Assembly: GCA_963970005.1 (NCBI GenBank)
Contig: CAXAMN010006602.1
Span: forward strand, 215,369-279,368
DNA: 64,000 nt
Reading direction: 5' to 3'
From: Durusdinium trenchii
Lineage: Eukaryota; Sar; Dinophyceae; Suessiales; Symbiodiniaceae
Shown: positions 1 to 11,382 of the stretch, in pieces
Numbering within the stretch: the stretch's first letter is position 1
Layout of the letters: each line of letters starts with the position of its first letter
The notes under the pieces: generated by a model
Database searches by the model: none
What the model was told of the DNA's origin: nothing
Seen by the model: only the letters and a program-made list of their open reading frames with translations
Made by a program: the position numbers and the translations under genes

Positions 1-2011
1 ACACACGAATCGACGCAAAGTTTCTTCGAACGACTTCATCTCATTCCGCCTTGGACCCAGCTTCAACAGCAACAATACAGGATCCAACAAGCCTTGCATC
101 GCCGTGCTATCAAACTTAGACTGGAAGCCATGACTGAAGACTCACCTGACATATGTGCCTGCATCCCAGATGTGTGGCCGAGTGACCTCACAATGCCGGT
201 CGACACACCGGATCCCCAGCTCACTCAGGAACTTCAGTGCCCTGAATGCCATCGAGCATTCAAGCAGGTGGGAGCCCTCAAACGACACATGAGACAAGCA
301 CACACCATCCCTTGTGAACCGGATGATCTTTATAATCCCTTGAGAGACGCCTGGAACGGCCGTCCAATATGTTCACACTGCTCTCATTCATTTGTGGATT
401 TTTATAGATTGCGGGATCACATTAATCGAAGGGTATGCACCTCATTTAACCCGGCTCAGGAGACGATCATTCCGATTGTGGCGAGACCTGATCTGAAGAT
501 GCACCTACGTCACAAGTCGATCCCGGGATTGTTGTTGAATCAAGCCCTCATTAAGGAACTGTCCTGCCATTGCGCTTTTTGTCATTGCCAGATAGCTGCC
601 CGATCCATCCATAAGCACTACACAGATCAGCATCCGCAGATGGTCGCACATGCTGACCAATACGCTGCACATGTCGTGGGTCTCGCCAATATTGGCAGTG
701 GTAGAGGCCGCTGTAGCTTTTGTGATAAGGAGTGCCGCAATGTCCGCAGTCATGAATGTGGGGTCCTGTTTCAACTGGCAGCGATGCTGGGATACACATT
801 CCAACCTGAACACTTTCCGGTCATGCCTGTCATGATGAAGGCCTCCAGAAGTGACCCCAAGCCTGCCTCATCTCAGTCCAGATCGATCCCTGCAGCTCCA
901 TCGCCACATTTGTCAGGTGACCTTCATGATTCTCCTGCTCCCTCAGCTTCGTGTGCACCGCAGTCAGTCTGTGATGCACCCATGGATGAAGCTTTGACCT
1001 CATTGAAACAAACCATTTTTGTTTGCCAACGCTGCCATAGTAGCTTCCTGACATCGACAGGCCTGGAAAAGCACATGTTGTCACATGACCATGACACAGG
1101 GTTTGCCGCCGCAGAGCCAGCCCGGGCCTCCAACAAGCCTCGTGTCGACACAGTCCAAGCCATGTTGACTCAAGCACCAGCTGACATCCCTCAACCGCCT
1201 AAGATGTTCCTTTGTCCCCTGTGCCAAACCCACATTGGCAGGAAGGGCTTAGCGGGACACTTGAGGAATGCCCATCAAGTTGATAAGCCTGAGTTCTTTA
1301 GCTTTCGACCTAGTAGGGACATGATGCCTGGTCGACTTGGATGTGCTCATTGCCTGAGCTGCTTCACGACTGAGGCTGCCCTGAAATTGCACTACCAACG
1401 TGCCACGTGCCCAGCACTGTTGATCGAATGGGTTAAAGACATGCACTTTGGACCTGCTGACCGGACCGATCACTCCACCATGACCATGTCCGAGTCTGAC
1501 ATGCCAGTAATTGCACATGACCAGCCTGAAACTGTCATTGACCAGCAAGTCAGGGCATCGATTGCTGCCTCACCATGCACAGGGTCCTGCCACTGTGGAT
1601 TGCATTTGCCACTTGATACGCCAGCCTGGCATCCCACGCTGACTCATGATCTATGTGCGCATCCTCTAAGCAGTTCGTACTCTGTTGTGGTTCACACACC
1701 CATTTTTGGGCCTGAACATAGACTGAGCTGGTATGTTCATGTCACACCCTGGTTGGCTCATTTCACAGCTCACCCGCAGGTTCAGATTGAGCATGCAGTG
1801 CCTCTCAACCTGCTTCATGTTTGCACCCGTGTACATCCCATCTTTTGGGCGTGGAACTCAGATGACCTTGCGCCATTCCATCCTGATTGCGTTCAAGTGC
1901 ACGACAGTTTGTATCTTCAACACCAGTTGTTTCAAACATGCCTCTTCGAACTTGAGCACGTCCTGGCCCAAGACTGGTATCATTGGTGCCTACACCAGGG
2001 TCTGCGTGATG
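1..2011 (+). CDS. C2H2 zinc-finger ORF of a repeat element, 5' truncated by the window edge
   Basis: Frame 1 is open from base 1, so the start lies outside the window. Counting residues from the TTG at 94, it holds a series of zinc-finger-like units: C49-x2-C52-x12-H65-x4-H70 is canonical, followed by a C2HC-type unit, a CHCAFCHC-rich unit, two more C2H2 units (FVCQRCHSSF and FLCPLCQTHIG types) and a last C2HC unit. Such fingers usually bind nucleic acid and are common at the ends of non-LTR retroelement proteins. The second part (about 1560-2000) is rich in His, Cys and Trp with no recognised domain. Frame 1 stays open past 2011, but its residues lose protein-like character there while frame 2 becomes convincing. 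I therefore end this ORF near 2011. Retroelement origin is inferred from the neighbouring ORFs and the 3' tail; no reverse transcriptase is inside the window. Confidence 0.6.
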
Positions 2012-2860
2012 GATCATTTGAAAGAAGAGGATCAATCTTTCTCAGACCTGATGGAGGTGTGTTCCAGTCACTTCAAACGGCAACGACCCAACGAGGAGGA
2101 ACCCTCATCCGGTCAGCAGCGTTTCCGATCCGGACAGAGGAGGTCATCGCACTCATCGGCTTCGGGCTCGGTCGACGATTCCACTCTGCTGGGTATGTTG
2201 GCCAGACTGACCTTGAGGCAAGAGGACCAACTGAACCAGTTGAACCTCGATCGTACTTTCCTTTTGTTCATCCAGGCCGGCAAGAGTTCGATCCTTCCGC
2301 AGATGCTTCAGATCTCGAAGACATGGCATGGCCAACGAGAGCAAGGCAAGGTAGATCGCCCGCTCCGTCAGTTGATGTTTCAGTCGGTGTTCGAAGAACT
2401 TGCAAGCAGAGCTGCCCAGCTTCCACTAGGGTCAAACGACCACGAACTGATCCTGGCTCTTCGGTCCAAACAGATCTTGACCACCACGAATGCATGGAAC
2501 TATCTTCATTGGGACCATCAGGACAAGACACTGAAGCCGTCGTCACGAGATCCGATCTCCTCCGAGGATGCCTCAAAGATGATCGAACGCATCCACACGC
2601 TTACGAACCAGCCGGAACTGATTCATCGGTTCACGGCATTGAAACCGATGCCTTCGGACCAGGTGGGGCCCACCTCCAATGTGGTGATTCCTTGGAGACT
2701 CGACATTTCCCTCAGGAGTTCGGCCAGCCAGGAACTGTTCGACCTACTGACCAAGCTCACAGGCAATGGTCTCACACAGTTGATTGCAGTGCGACTACGA
2801 CCCTCGACATTACAACGATCACCCTTGGCACAAGCGGTGGCCCGGACCCTCAAAAGATGA
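2009..2860 (+). CDS. 283-residue ORF of unknown function between the zinc fingers and the protease
   Basis: An ATG at 2009-2011 in frame 2 opens a reading frame that ends at TGA 2858-2860. The product starts MDHLKEEDQSF, has a Ser/Gln/Arg-rich stretch, and then a helical region with motifs such as RQLMFQSVFEELASRA and ELFDLLTKLTGNGL. It reads as a folded protein, whereas the overlapping frame 1 is low-complexity Pro/Thr/Asp. I do not recognise a family. The stop overlaps the next start as ATGA at 2857-2860. The frame moves from 1 to 2 near 2009, either by a frame-shifting mutation or because this was always a separate ORF. Frame 2 is also open upstream to an ATG at 1733, but frame 1 is the better coding frame there. 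Confidence 0.5.
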   Translation: MDHLKEEDQSFSDLMEVCSSHFKRQRPNEEEPSSGQQRFRSGQRRSSHSSASGSVDDSTLLGMLARLTLRQEDQLNQLNLDRTFLLFIQAGKSSILPQMLQISKTWHGQREQGKVDRPLRQLMFQSVFEELASRAAQLPLGSNDHELILALRSKQILTTTNAWNYLHWDHQDKTLKPSSRDPISSEDASKMIERIHTLTNQPELIHRFTALKPMPSDQVGPTSNVVIPWRLDISLRSSASQELFDLLTKLTGNGLTQLIAVRLRPSTLQRSPLAQAVARTLKR

Positions 2861-3726
2861 GGGCTTTTCTGTTGGAGATGAGCCTTGGCAATGAGGCCAA
2901 CGATTGCTTCATGAACACCGCTTTGATCGGTGAACTTTGGGCCTGTTGTATGGACAACACCTTTTCTTGGGAGATGCTTGGCACTTGGAAGGAGCCACTC
3001 ATTAGGCTGCTGGACCGGGGACCCAGCTCACTGTGGCTCACTGACCCAAGCTGTTTGGGAACCTTGCTTGATGGCTGGTTCGCTTCACATGCCAAGGGGG
3101 CTCAGCACGATGTGGCTGAATTCTTAGGTTGGCTTAGGCTCACTTTGCACCGTCCGCTTTTCGCGACGGCTTCGCAGGCACCTCGCTGGGAGGCTCGGTT
3201 TGAAGCCTCGATTGAGGACTGGGGCTGGACCTGCTCGCCAATCGTCATGAGAGAAGAAAAGCCCGTCGGATGCACGTTGCAAGATCTTGTTCACATGTGG
3301 CACTCCCAACCCCCGTACTGTTTAGGGCTAGCTGGCTCCGCTACCACAGTTTGCTTGCAGATCAATCGATTTCCAGCACTTGGCATTCGTTCTAAGACCT
3401 TGATCAGCTGGAATCGATAACATGTCTTGATGCCGTGCTTCATGCATTCATCCGGACGGACGGTCACATGGATTGAGTATCAGGTCGTTGCAACTTCCTT
3501 GCACCGAGGTCATGAACCGACCACCGGCCACTATCAATGCCTCCTCCGCACGGGGGGCGGCAGATTTCTGTGTGATGATGATCGAGTACCCATCTCTGTC
3601 CCACACTTGACAGCTATGGATGAAGACATTTATGTTGTTTGGCTGACACGAACAGACAACTTGACCGAAGCCTACCGTATAGTGGTCAACCGACCAAACC
3701 CGTTCGTGCCACTTTTTCGCGCTTGA
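2857..3726 (+). pseudogene. USP-type (peptidase C19) cysteine protease ORF with one in-frame stop
   Basis: Frame 1 from ATG 2857 encodes the hallmarks of a ubiquitin-specific protease in order. These are the Cys box (GNEANDCFMNTAL, nucleophile Cys in NDCFMN), a QHDVAEFL segment like the family QQDAHEFL, a VCLQINRFP strand like the family LxLxRF, and after the stop the His box (GHEPTTGHYQCLL) and a YVVWLTR strand. TAA at 3418-3420 lies between RF and the His box. The codons on both sides are in one frame, so a single nonsense change separates the catalytic Cys from the catalytic His. USPs remove ubiquitin or ubiquitin-like tags; a role in processing the element's own proteins is inference. Frame 1 ends at TGA 3724-3726. 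Confidence 0.7.
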
Positions 3727-3838
3727 TTGCTGCCAGAGCCGCCCGGGCTAGCTGTCCTTCGAGACCGCCGATTGACTTTCGTCGATTGCTCGCCCAACAC
3801 GGGCGGATTCGCTCCGCCGGTCGTGAATGAATGAATAT
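3727..3838 (+). mobile_element. 3' untranslated end and short-repeat tail of the zinc-finger/USP element
   Basis: After the USP stop the sequence stays GC-rich for about 100 bases, with one alternative frame open to a TGA near 3830. It then passes abruptly into GAATGAATGAATATATAT and AT-only DNA. A short tandem-repeat tail instead of poly(A) is typical of several non-LTR retroelement clades. The boundary at about 3838 is where composition changes; no target-site duplication can be tested because the 5' end is outside the window. Confidence 0.4.
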
Positions 3839-4394
3839 ATATAATATGAATAAAAAAGAAATATATATATATATATTTGATGGATATATTGATTTTTTAT
3901 TATATATTTATGATTTTTAGATTTAAATAGATATTTAAAATCTATTTTAATTAATATATCGAATAGATAAAAATATATATGAATCGATTTGCAATTAGGA
4001 TAAATATTTTTATATTATATTAATATATTATTGCCGGAGGATTAATAAATTGTTTAATAATAATATTTAAAATTCATGCATATGAATGGATGTAGTTTTA
4101 AAAGGTTTCGTCAATACTATATTTGAAGATAAATTTGAAGGAAGGGAAATTCCCATTGGTTGCCCCCTTTGTGATTCGATTCTTCAGTTGGCGATATATC
4201 CTCTATTTGGAGGTGCCAAGGAATGGAAGGTATCCAATCACTCCGGCTAGGTCGGTCAATCGGATTCCATTCCGAAAGGATCCAGCGGGACCTGAAACAG
4301 AGCCCTGAGCCCAAACACAAAGCCGCTGTCTGCTGCAAGATTCTCCACAGACGATATCCCTGGGATCTTCTTTTGTCAAAAGAAACCGCTGTCA
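3839..4394. other. AT-rich spacer without a gene
   Basis: Bases 3839-4130 are almost pure A/T with long TA runs. From 4130 to 4394 composition rises. No open frame here shows motifs, and the short plus-strand frames are shadows of the degraded element read on the minus strand. I see nothing functional. Confidence 0.6.
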
Positions 4395-5790
4395 TCATGG
4401 AGCCTTCAAAATCACTAGTTTAGTTTGTTGGCTGTGAACCATATTTAATGAATGTCGGATTGCATCTTGCGTGGCCCTCGCCTCAAAAATTGGCATGGAC
4501 TCTTCCCGCAACCATCGATATCTACCAATTAGTTTCCACGGTCGGTCGACAAATTCAAAATTGATAGCCTGAAACTTTGAAGCCAACTCCGGCACCCCAA
4601 AAACAGCCCAAATCTCTGTCTGCTCTCGCCCCTCTGCTGTAGCTCCGATTGCATAAACCATCAATGCATATCGACGGGGATTCTTGGCCAGCGGATCTTT
4701 GAACCTCCGCCTCTCTGTATATTTTCCTAGTGATGAAGCTTCCTCTCGAGTGACAATTGATGTGATAATTCCCATTCCCCAATCGGAAGAATCCAGGGTA
4801 GTGAACCATGGTATACGAAGATAGATAAAAATCAATTGTATAATCCCATCCCAGATGTTAAGTTCCTTTTTCATATTTTCCGCAAAGCCGCAATTCTTAT
4901 CTAATTTTTTCGGGTGAAAATGTAGGTCTTACTAAGCGTCGATAGAATTTTCCTTCTGCATAGGGAGATAAAGATGATGTACCCAAGTAGTCTTTCTAGC
5001 TGTTGGCCGCTTGTTACATTCCTCCTCAAGATTTCACAAACAGCCAGCCTAACTCTCCACAATCTCTGAAAGGTCGGGTCAAAAATTGCTGCACAATCGA
5101 CTGCCCAGCCAAGCACCTGGCATTCCCCCTCATTCACCTCTATCTCACGCGTAGTGAGCCCCCGGCCCCGGAGGGCCTCCACAGCCCGCCAGAATCGATT
5201 CTTAATGTCTGTTCTGTTTGCACCAGAAAAATGCAAGTTATCAACATATTCTGTGTACCAAAAACCTCCCGAAGGCACTTTGCTGCCATCTCTGAGCCTT
5301 TCTGATGGAATAAACCCAGCTTCTTCACAAACCCTTTTATTAATTCGTTAATATCACGCCATGGCATGGGCCATCCCATCAGAATGACACCATTGCGTAG
5401 AGCCACTCATCAGGTTGAAGTGAGAACCTTCCCAAGTTGATCAGGCCCATATCTTTTGCTAAAATACGTCTCAAATCAAAATAAGGGATTCAACGATTCC
5501 GGCATAACCATAGTATAAAAGGCGTTCTGCAAGTCTATTGAGCCCACACAGAGAGGCGCCTCGTCAGGCAAGTCCAATCGACCAATGTTGTCCCCAGTGG
5601 CCAATGGATTCCCTCCGGCCCCTCAAATCAGCAATTCGCCCTTCGGCAATCCAGGATTAAACGCAGCTTTCCACCTTTCTTTTTGACAAAGAAAATGCCA
5701 ACCTTCTCAATTGGGGCCTCCCGATAAAAAGAGACCAAGTTCAAACGGTGGAGAGTTTGTACGAATGGCTTGTATTTGATCGGATCTCTG
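4395..5790 (-). pseudogene. Decayed reverse transcriptase and RNase H of a DIRS-like retroelement
   Basis: Read on the minus strand from about 5790 down, the RT motifs appear in order: KKKGGKLRLILDCRRAN (fingers), IDLQNAFYTM (motif A, one catalytic Asp), then YTEYVDNLHFSG (motif C) in the frame ending at 4901. The usual YVDD is YVDN here, so the second catalytic Asp of motif C is lost. From 4874 down an RNase H-like segment follows, with DSSDWGMG and, further on, ESMPIFEARATQDAIRH. The frame is broken several times between these blocks, for example after motif A, so this is a fossil. The combination of RT core and RNase H resembles DIRS-type retroelements common in dinoflagellates, but the tyrosine recombinase that would prove it is not visible downstream of 4395. 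Confidence 0.65.
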
Positions 5791-7330
5791 AATTATAGAT
5801 CCTCATAGCACTTCATGATGCTGCTCGCCTCCACCTTCTGTGAACCTCTGCAGCCCCAAGCGTCTGAGAGCGAACGAAATCCTCTACCTCTTGTTGTCCG
5901 TCCTTGCCCTACAACGTAACGGGGCGCCGGCATCTTATCCCCCGTTGGAAATGACACAAATTCGGGATCGAAGGGCCCGAGAGGTAATGGCGTAGGCAAT
6001 TCGGCATATTCCTCTTAAACCCGAAGCTCCTCAAGGGCCTCTGGGCCGAAAGCTTGGGCAATGCCACAACTCTCCTATATTCTTGTTCAGTGAATTCCAA
6101 AAAACGTGCTTGCGCCCGACCATACATCACATTGAGCGATTAGACCGTATGGTCAATTTCCTCCTCAAAATGCCTCCTCCAGTCAATCCTCTATCGGTTC
6201 TTCCATGAAAATAATCCCAAGGGCGGCAATGTTTGCTGTATATAAGGTCACGGAAAAATATCTTTATCTATCCCCGGGGTATTATCAAATCCTGATTGTT
6301 CAATAGGCCAGCTAGGACCTTCACCAGCCTATCCTCTGTAATTCAAGGGTTCTCCGACTGCTTGCCGCTTCTACGTCTTGCAGCCCCCCTCTCCTCTTAC
6401 GCCTTCCTCAGATTCTTTGCCAGAGATGCCTCCCGCTCGGTCTCCTCCTTCACGTGGGTGAGTAGCTCCGGACAAATCATCAGGATCGAGAATTGTCGGA
6501 TGATCCCGCCAAAGGTTATCTATTCTTCCAACGAGAATCTTCCCCCCATTGATTTGGCCTCCAGCTCCCTCGCCTTCTGTGCGAACGAAAATTCAATGAT
6601 TTGAAACCGCCTAAATTGCACCTCAATGCTCAACAAATTGAAAGCGTCCAACTAATCAACCAACAATGCTTGCCCCACGGCCATGGACGCTTGGAAATAT
6701 TCTTGGATCCTCCAATTGTTGGCATCTGCTTTGGTGATTGTTCTCAGCCTCTCATGTGGCCCTGGAAGCCCAAGTTCTTATAGGCAACACGCCATCTCGT
6801 AGTCTTGGATCCTGTCAAGGATCACTTTATTTTGGCCTCCTTGCACAACTGTGCCACCCCATTGGGTTCAGCTGAATAGGCAGGATTCTAGGGTCATTCA
6901 ATGATGGTCGTTGACGGAAAATAGAATAATTCCCGAAATCCATAGACTTCACCAAGATGCGAAGTCCGCCCGGAAGATCTTATATATATTCGTCCCCTTG
7001 ATCAATGGTTTTATATCCATCCAAATATTTAACGGTCAATCATTTCAATTCCCCTGATGCAAATCCGGCTTCCGGATCAAAGGCAACAACGGCCGGTGCG
7101 GCGGTCACTACCGGTTCCCCCGGCGTTGGAGTCAAGGCTGGTACTATTGCTCATTGAAGATGAATAAAATGCCTTGCCTCATCCCTGAAACCTGCCATAT
7201 CATTAATGGGGAAAACCGGCAAGGCATAGACCTCAGCTGCTGTCATTCCACCCGGTAGGATTCCAAGGACGGGACGTATCAATATATTCCGTATATCGGA
7301 ATTCAGCACGATCAAATCTTCCAAGTACAA
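5791..7330 (-). pseudogene. Upstream (gag-like and linker) part of the decayed retroelement
   Basis: On the minus strand, protein-like segments continue above the RT. They include LPLGPFDPEFVSFP near 5980, ALPKLSAQRPLRSFGF near 6050, a helical stretch around 6750-6500 and TAAEVYALPVFPINDMAG near 7230. All are split by stops and shifts. Their order and same-strand orientation suggest the N-terminal region of the same element. No zinc knuckle or protease is seen, so the gag label is positional. Confidence 0.4.
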
Positions 7331-8951
7331 ATATAAATATATATATATATATTGGGGTCATTATAGCATACGTATCATTCTAATATTGTTCTAAAATATA
7401 TCTTTCGTGGAACAATCGGCCTCCCCCTACATCATATTCGATCAATATCTAATAATTTATCAAAACCATACCTTCTAAAACGAAATTCTACCAATTATCA
7501 TTATATAAATTTCTATTTTAAATCCAATGAACCAAAATAAGAGGATTTGATGGATATTAAAATGTCTGAATATTGTAGAATAGAGATAATTAAGGATATA
7601 ATGATTATTTATTTTCTTAGATTATATTCGATTTTCATTAATTTTTGTACAATTAGGTATTAGACATCGTTTTTTTAATTGAATATTTCTTGCGATAATA
7701 TAGTTAATTTATAGGAATGGGGGAGCATTTCTTAAAAACGACATCATAAGGATCATTTACAATCGATCAATTCCAAATTTATCAAAATAAATATATTTTT
7801 ATTTTTGATTAATATCTAAAATAATTCAATATAAATATTATTTATATATATATATATATAGGGACGCATATTTGCAGATTGGTTCAAGAACCATTCGATT
7901 CATGCCCAGCACGACGCCGGCGAATTTGCCGGATGATTTTGTCAATATCTGTTGTAAAAAACACTCCCATATTACATATAGGCCGGATGAAATGCACGAT
8001 TGTTGAGGTCGACAGAGGATCAAACCGATGTATTTGTATATGTTCTCATGTTATATCCTGTTAAAGGCATCATTGCATTGCAACAGCTAGTTTTGAATTA
8101 GCACCATCAAGACCCAATCGTTCATATTTTCTCTTGTAATTCCCCTAGAATTGCATTCAGATGTCTCAATTCCCGTCATAGGCATAAAAATCACGCATTC
8201 GGGCATTTGGGATCGATATACGCCTTTATAAATTCCGAATTTCAATGACCGCTAAAACATCCATGTAGAATAACATAATTTTATTATAACGATTAATATC
8301 ATTCATTTAAACGATAATCCAATCACAAACCATTATCGTAATATCCTTTCGGACAACGGCACTGTCCTATCTTGTCATAATTTTCGTTCGATCCTTCTTT
8401 TAAGGTATAATCCTAAATTTCTATTTATTTCATTTAAAATATCCCAAGAAATTCAATTCCCATAAAACCAAAGAATTTTAATAAAATATTCAATAACCAT
8501 ATCGCTTAAATATTTTCGTTGCATAACTTAGTATTTTCACATTCTTCGAAGTGTCCGACCTAATTCTATATCCCATCATTATCCAATACGAATAACCCAT
8601 AACAATTGCTACAAAATAAAATATAAATATAATAATTAATATATTTTTTGTTTTTTTTAATATTCAATTATATCTTTAATATTATATAGTGTGTTTAATA
8701 TATTAATTTATATATTTTATATATTATAAGTATATATATATATATTATAGATTATATTTTAAAAGTAATTTGTTTTATTATGTATTATATTTAGTATTTT
8801 TGGGTTTCCAGCTATCAATTTCATTCATAACGGTTTGTATTGGCTTCAAGGTAGCCATGCAATGCACCTTGATTCACATAGATGAATAGGGAATCGATAA
8901 ATCTTATGAAAATTGCGAAAATTATTACCAAACATTCGCTAGATGAGGATA
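7331..8951. other. AT-rich spacer without a gene
   Basis: This stretch is strongly A/T-rich with TA repeats at 7330-7360, 7830-7860 and 8640-8770. The few short frames are chance openings. It ends where the last coding exon of the PKA regulatory subunit gene begins on the minus strand. With 3839-4394 it makes the two flanks of one compositional island. A polyadenylation region for the PKA gene would be expected at its right edge but has no recognisable signal. Confidence 0.6.
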
Positions 8952-11382
8952 TCATTTTGACCTTGATTGATGCACATCTGCAGGTAACTTCCGTGGATCC
9001 CTGCGATGTTCACCAGTGATGCGCTTGAAAGTAGCGCGGTCCATGGACAGCAAGCAAACCTTCGGCAACAGCAAAGCAACTCGGTGTTCCGTCAGGGGCC
9101 CTGGTTGGGATCTTGGCACGAAATATAGTGCCTATGAAATCAAAAGGTTAGTAGCAGCAGGTTGTGAAGCAAAAGATACAAAAATACGAAGGTTGTACCT
9201 CTACAACCTCACCACCTCACCACCTCACCTTCAGCCTCAGCCTCTAGCGACGTAACGCAGGGTTCGCCCGGCCTCAGGCTCGCTACTGGCCACCACACTG
9301 GCTGCACGCGGGGCGTCCAGGATTAGAGCGAGCTCGCCGAAGTAATCCCCCGCCTGCAGCTAGGGGCTCCCGTTTTAAGTTTTGCTTTGCAGAGTCAAAC
9401 ATAAGAAAAGTCATGGAAACACAGCAAGGGAGTCAGGATTCTGATTTCTTGGTGCTTGGTGAACCAGTTCACCCATGGTCTTGGAGGTACAACTTGGATA
9501 GAACAGCTTTTGGTGAGCGATCTGAGCCTTTTCTCCTGGTTGCCAATGAACTGTTTTGTTGACCATCAGAAACCTTCAAAGGCCTCAAAAAATCACCAAA
9601 ACCAAAACAAAGAAGGGGATGCTCTTCCGGAAAAGGGCGCCGAAGGCGAAGATTTTGTGGCCCTGTGCTTGAGGGACCAAGAACCCCAATATCCTCAGTG
9701 TTGAAATCTCATCGTCCAAGCATTTCAGCCACCCCGGTCTCGATTTGGTCGATCGGAGATGGTTTTTTGGTGGCACTTTGTCACCCATTCGCGCATTCTT
9801 TGGTCCGAAGATGTTTATTGCGCAGGGTCTGCACTGCCAAGATGGTGCCAAATGCCACCAAGGTAGGTTGAGTAGAAGCGTGGAGAAAAAGCAGGGGGTC
9901 GAATGGAGGGGGTTATGACATTCATTCAGATGTGCCTTGAAAGTGATGTTACGTGCACATGCGTGTTGGAAGATGGGGGGTTGGGTGGGCGGGCGGCAAG
10001 ACAGTCTATCCATTGAAAAAATGCATGTCGGAAACCCGTCAACAGGGCCTATATTCGTCTGACGTGTTCAAGTTAACGGTTAACGTCTTCGTAACCTACT
10101 ACTAAACTAACAACATGACATGGGTGATTTTAGGCAGGTGTTTTGAATTAGGTTCCTAAAGCAACCCTGACTGTCCACTGTTGTCGACCCTGGCTCACAC
10201 CCACTAGAAACACCACCAATCGTGCCCCTCACTAGCGCCACGCCGAATTTACACTTTACACAGAAATGCACACCCTTCCCCAATGGCACAGAGCCACTCA
10301 AATGCACTTTCCACCGAGCGGAGCAAAACTGCATGGCACAGCGACATCACCGTTCGAAATCTTTGGGCCTCGTGCTTCTTAATAGGTGGGAAGGGTTGTG
10401 AGCTTCGAAGAATCATGCTCATGTAAACAAAGTCTCATGGCACTTGCCGAGCTGTTAAATCCTTGCTCCAAAAAACAGCAAAACCACTTGGTTTAAACGC
10501 AATGCATTCCAAACACACGGTTGTGTGTGGGGGCCTGTTACCATGCTTTTTCGATGGCCTCGTGGATCATCATCACCGGATCTGTGGAGTCTTGCGTGAC
10601 CTTTGAAGCCATCACCTGCAAGCAAAACGACGAAGCGGACGGATCAGTGGAGAGCGGTACGAACCGTCATGTGCTGTGCAAAACCAGAAGCTAAACACCC
10701 TATGCCGTTCTATGTGTTTCTATGCCGTTCTCTTCATATTTCTTGGATCTGGCAACAACAACCTGATCTACATCGCGTATGATCTCCTCATGATGTCCGG
10801 TCAGCCCATCTGGTCAATCTGATCACTCTGCCATGCTCTTCCATGCGCCCCGCCAATTTGCCCAAAGCCATGGTCCCTCCAAAGCCCCGTCAAAAGTGAC
10901 TTCTGTGGCCTGCCCCTCGTAAACAATGTAAAAGTGATCTCCAAGCTCTCCTGGTAAAAAGTACGACCACCCAGCAAGTGTGTGTGTGTGTGAGCAAAAG
11001 TCCAGGGCTTGTCTGGCTGATTGCTTGCATCCAAGAGCATATGCTTCAACAAAACAAGCAAACCACTGGTACACAAATGTACAGAAACAGCCACAGACTG
11101 CCGCAGCCCGCACCTTGTTTGATGATGACATCTCCTTGGCCAAAGCAACAAACGTCGTTCATGCTATTCACAGAACCGATTCTGCCAGAATTCCAACTTG
11201 TCACCATAAAAGGCAGGAAGACATTATAAAACTCTGGAAAGTTGGATTGCACACAGCACCCATATGATATGTTGCAAACACAGATAGTTTACCCTCTCCT
11301 TTGCAAACACGCTGCACTGAGCACAGCGCCATGGGGCCTTCTCTCCATCTTGAGAGCGTCGATGATGTTCTCCAACTGAAGC
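8952..11382 (-). CDS. PKA-R exons: second cyclic-nucleotide-binding domain (CNB-B) and C terminus
   Basis: Exon about 11330-11382 encodes LENIIDALKMEK. 11114-11163 encodes CCFGQGDVIIKQ and joins in phase across a 163-nt GT-AG intron to 10901-10950 (ELGDHFYIVYEGQATE), then to 10542-10615 (VMASKVTQDSTDPVMM). 9287-9353 encodes GDYFGELALILDAPRAAS, the second phosphate-binding cassette, again with conserved Glu and Arg. 8952-9059 encodes VCLLSMDRATFKRITG and ends at TGA 8952-8954. One or two short exons between 10542 and 9059 are needed to keep phase. A further minus-strand segment at 11700-11760 (SVLSSVPLFQEISRTEA) fits the helix that starts CNB-B. Confidence 0.8.

Noticed and set aside
94-3420. 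A single 1108-residue protein in frame 1
   Set aside because: Residues from about 2010 to 2856 lose protein character while frame 2 gains it; the openness there is chance. I split it into three ORFs.
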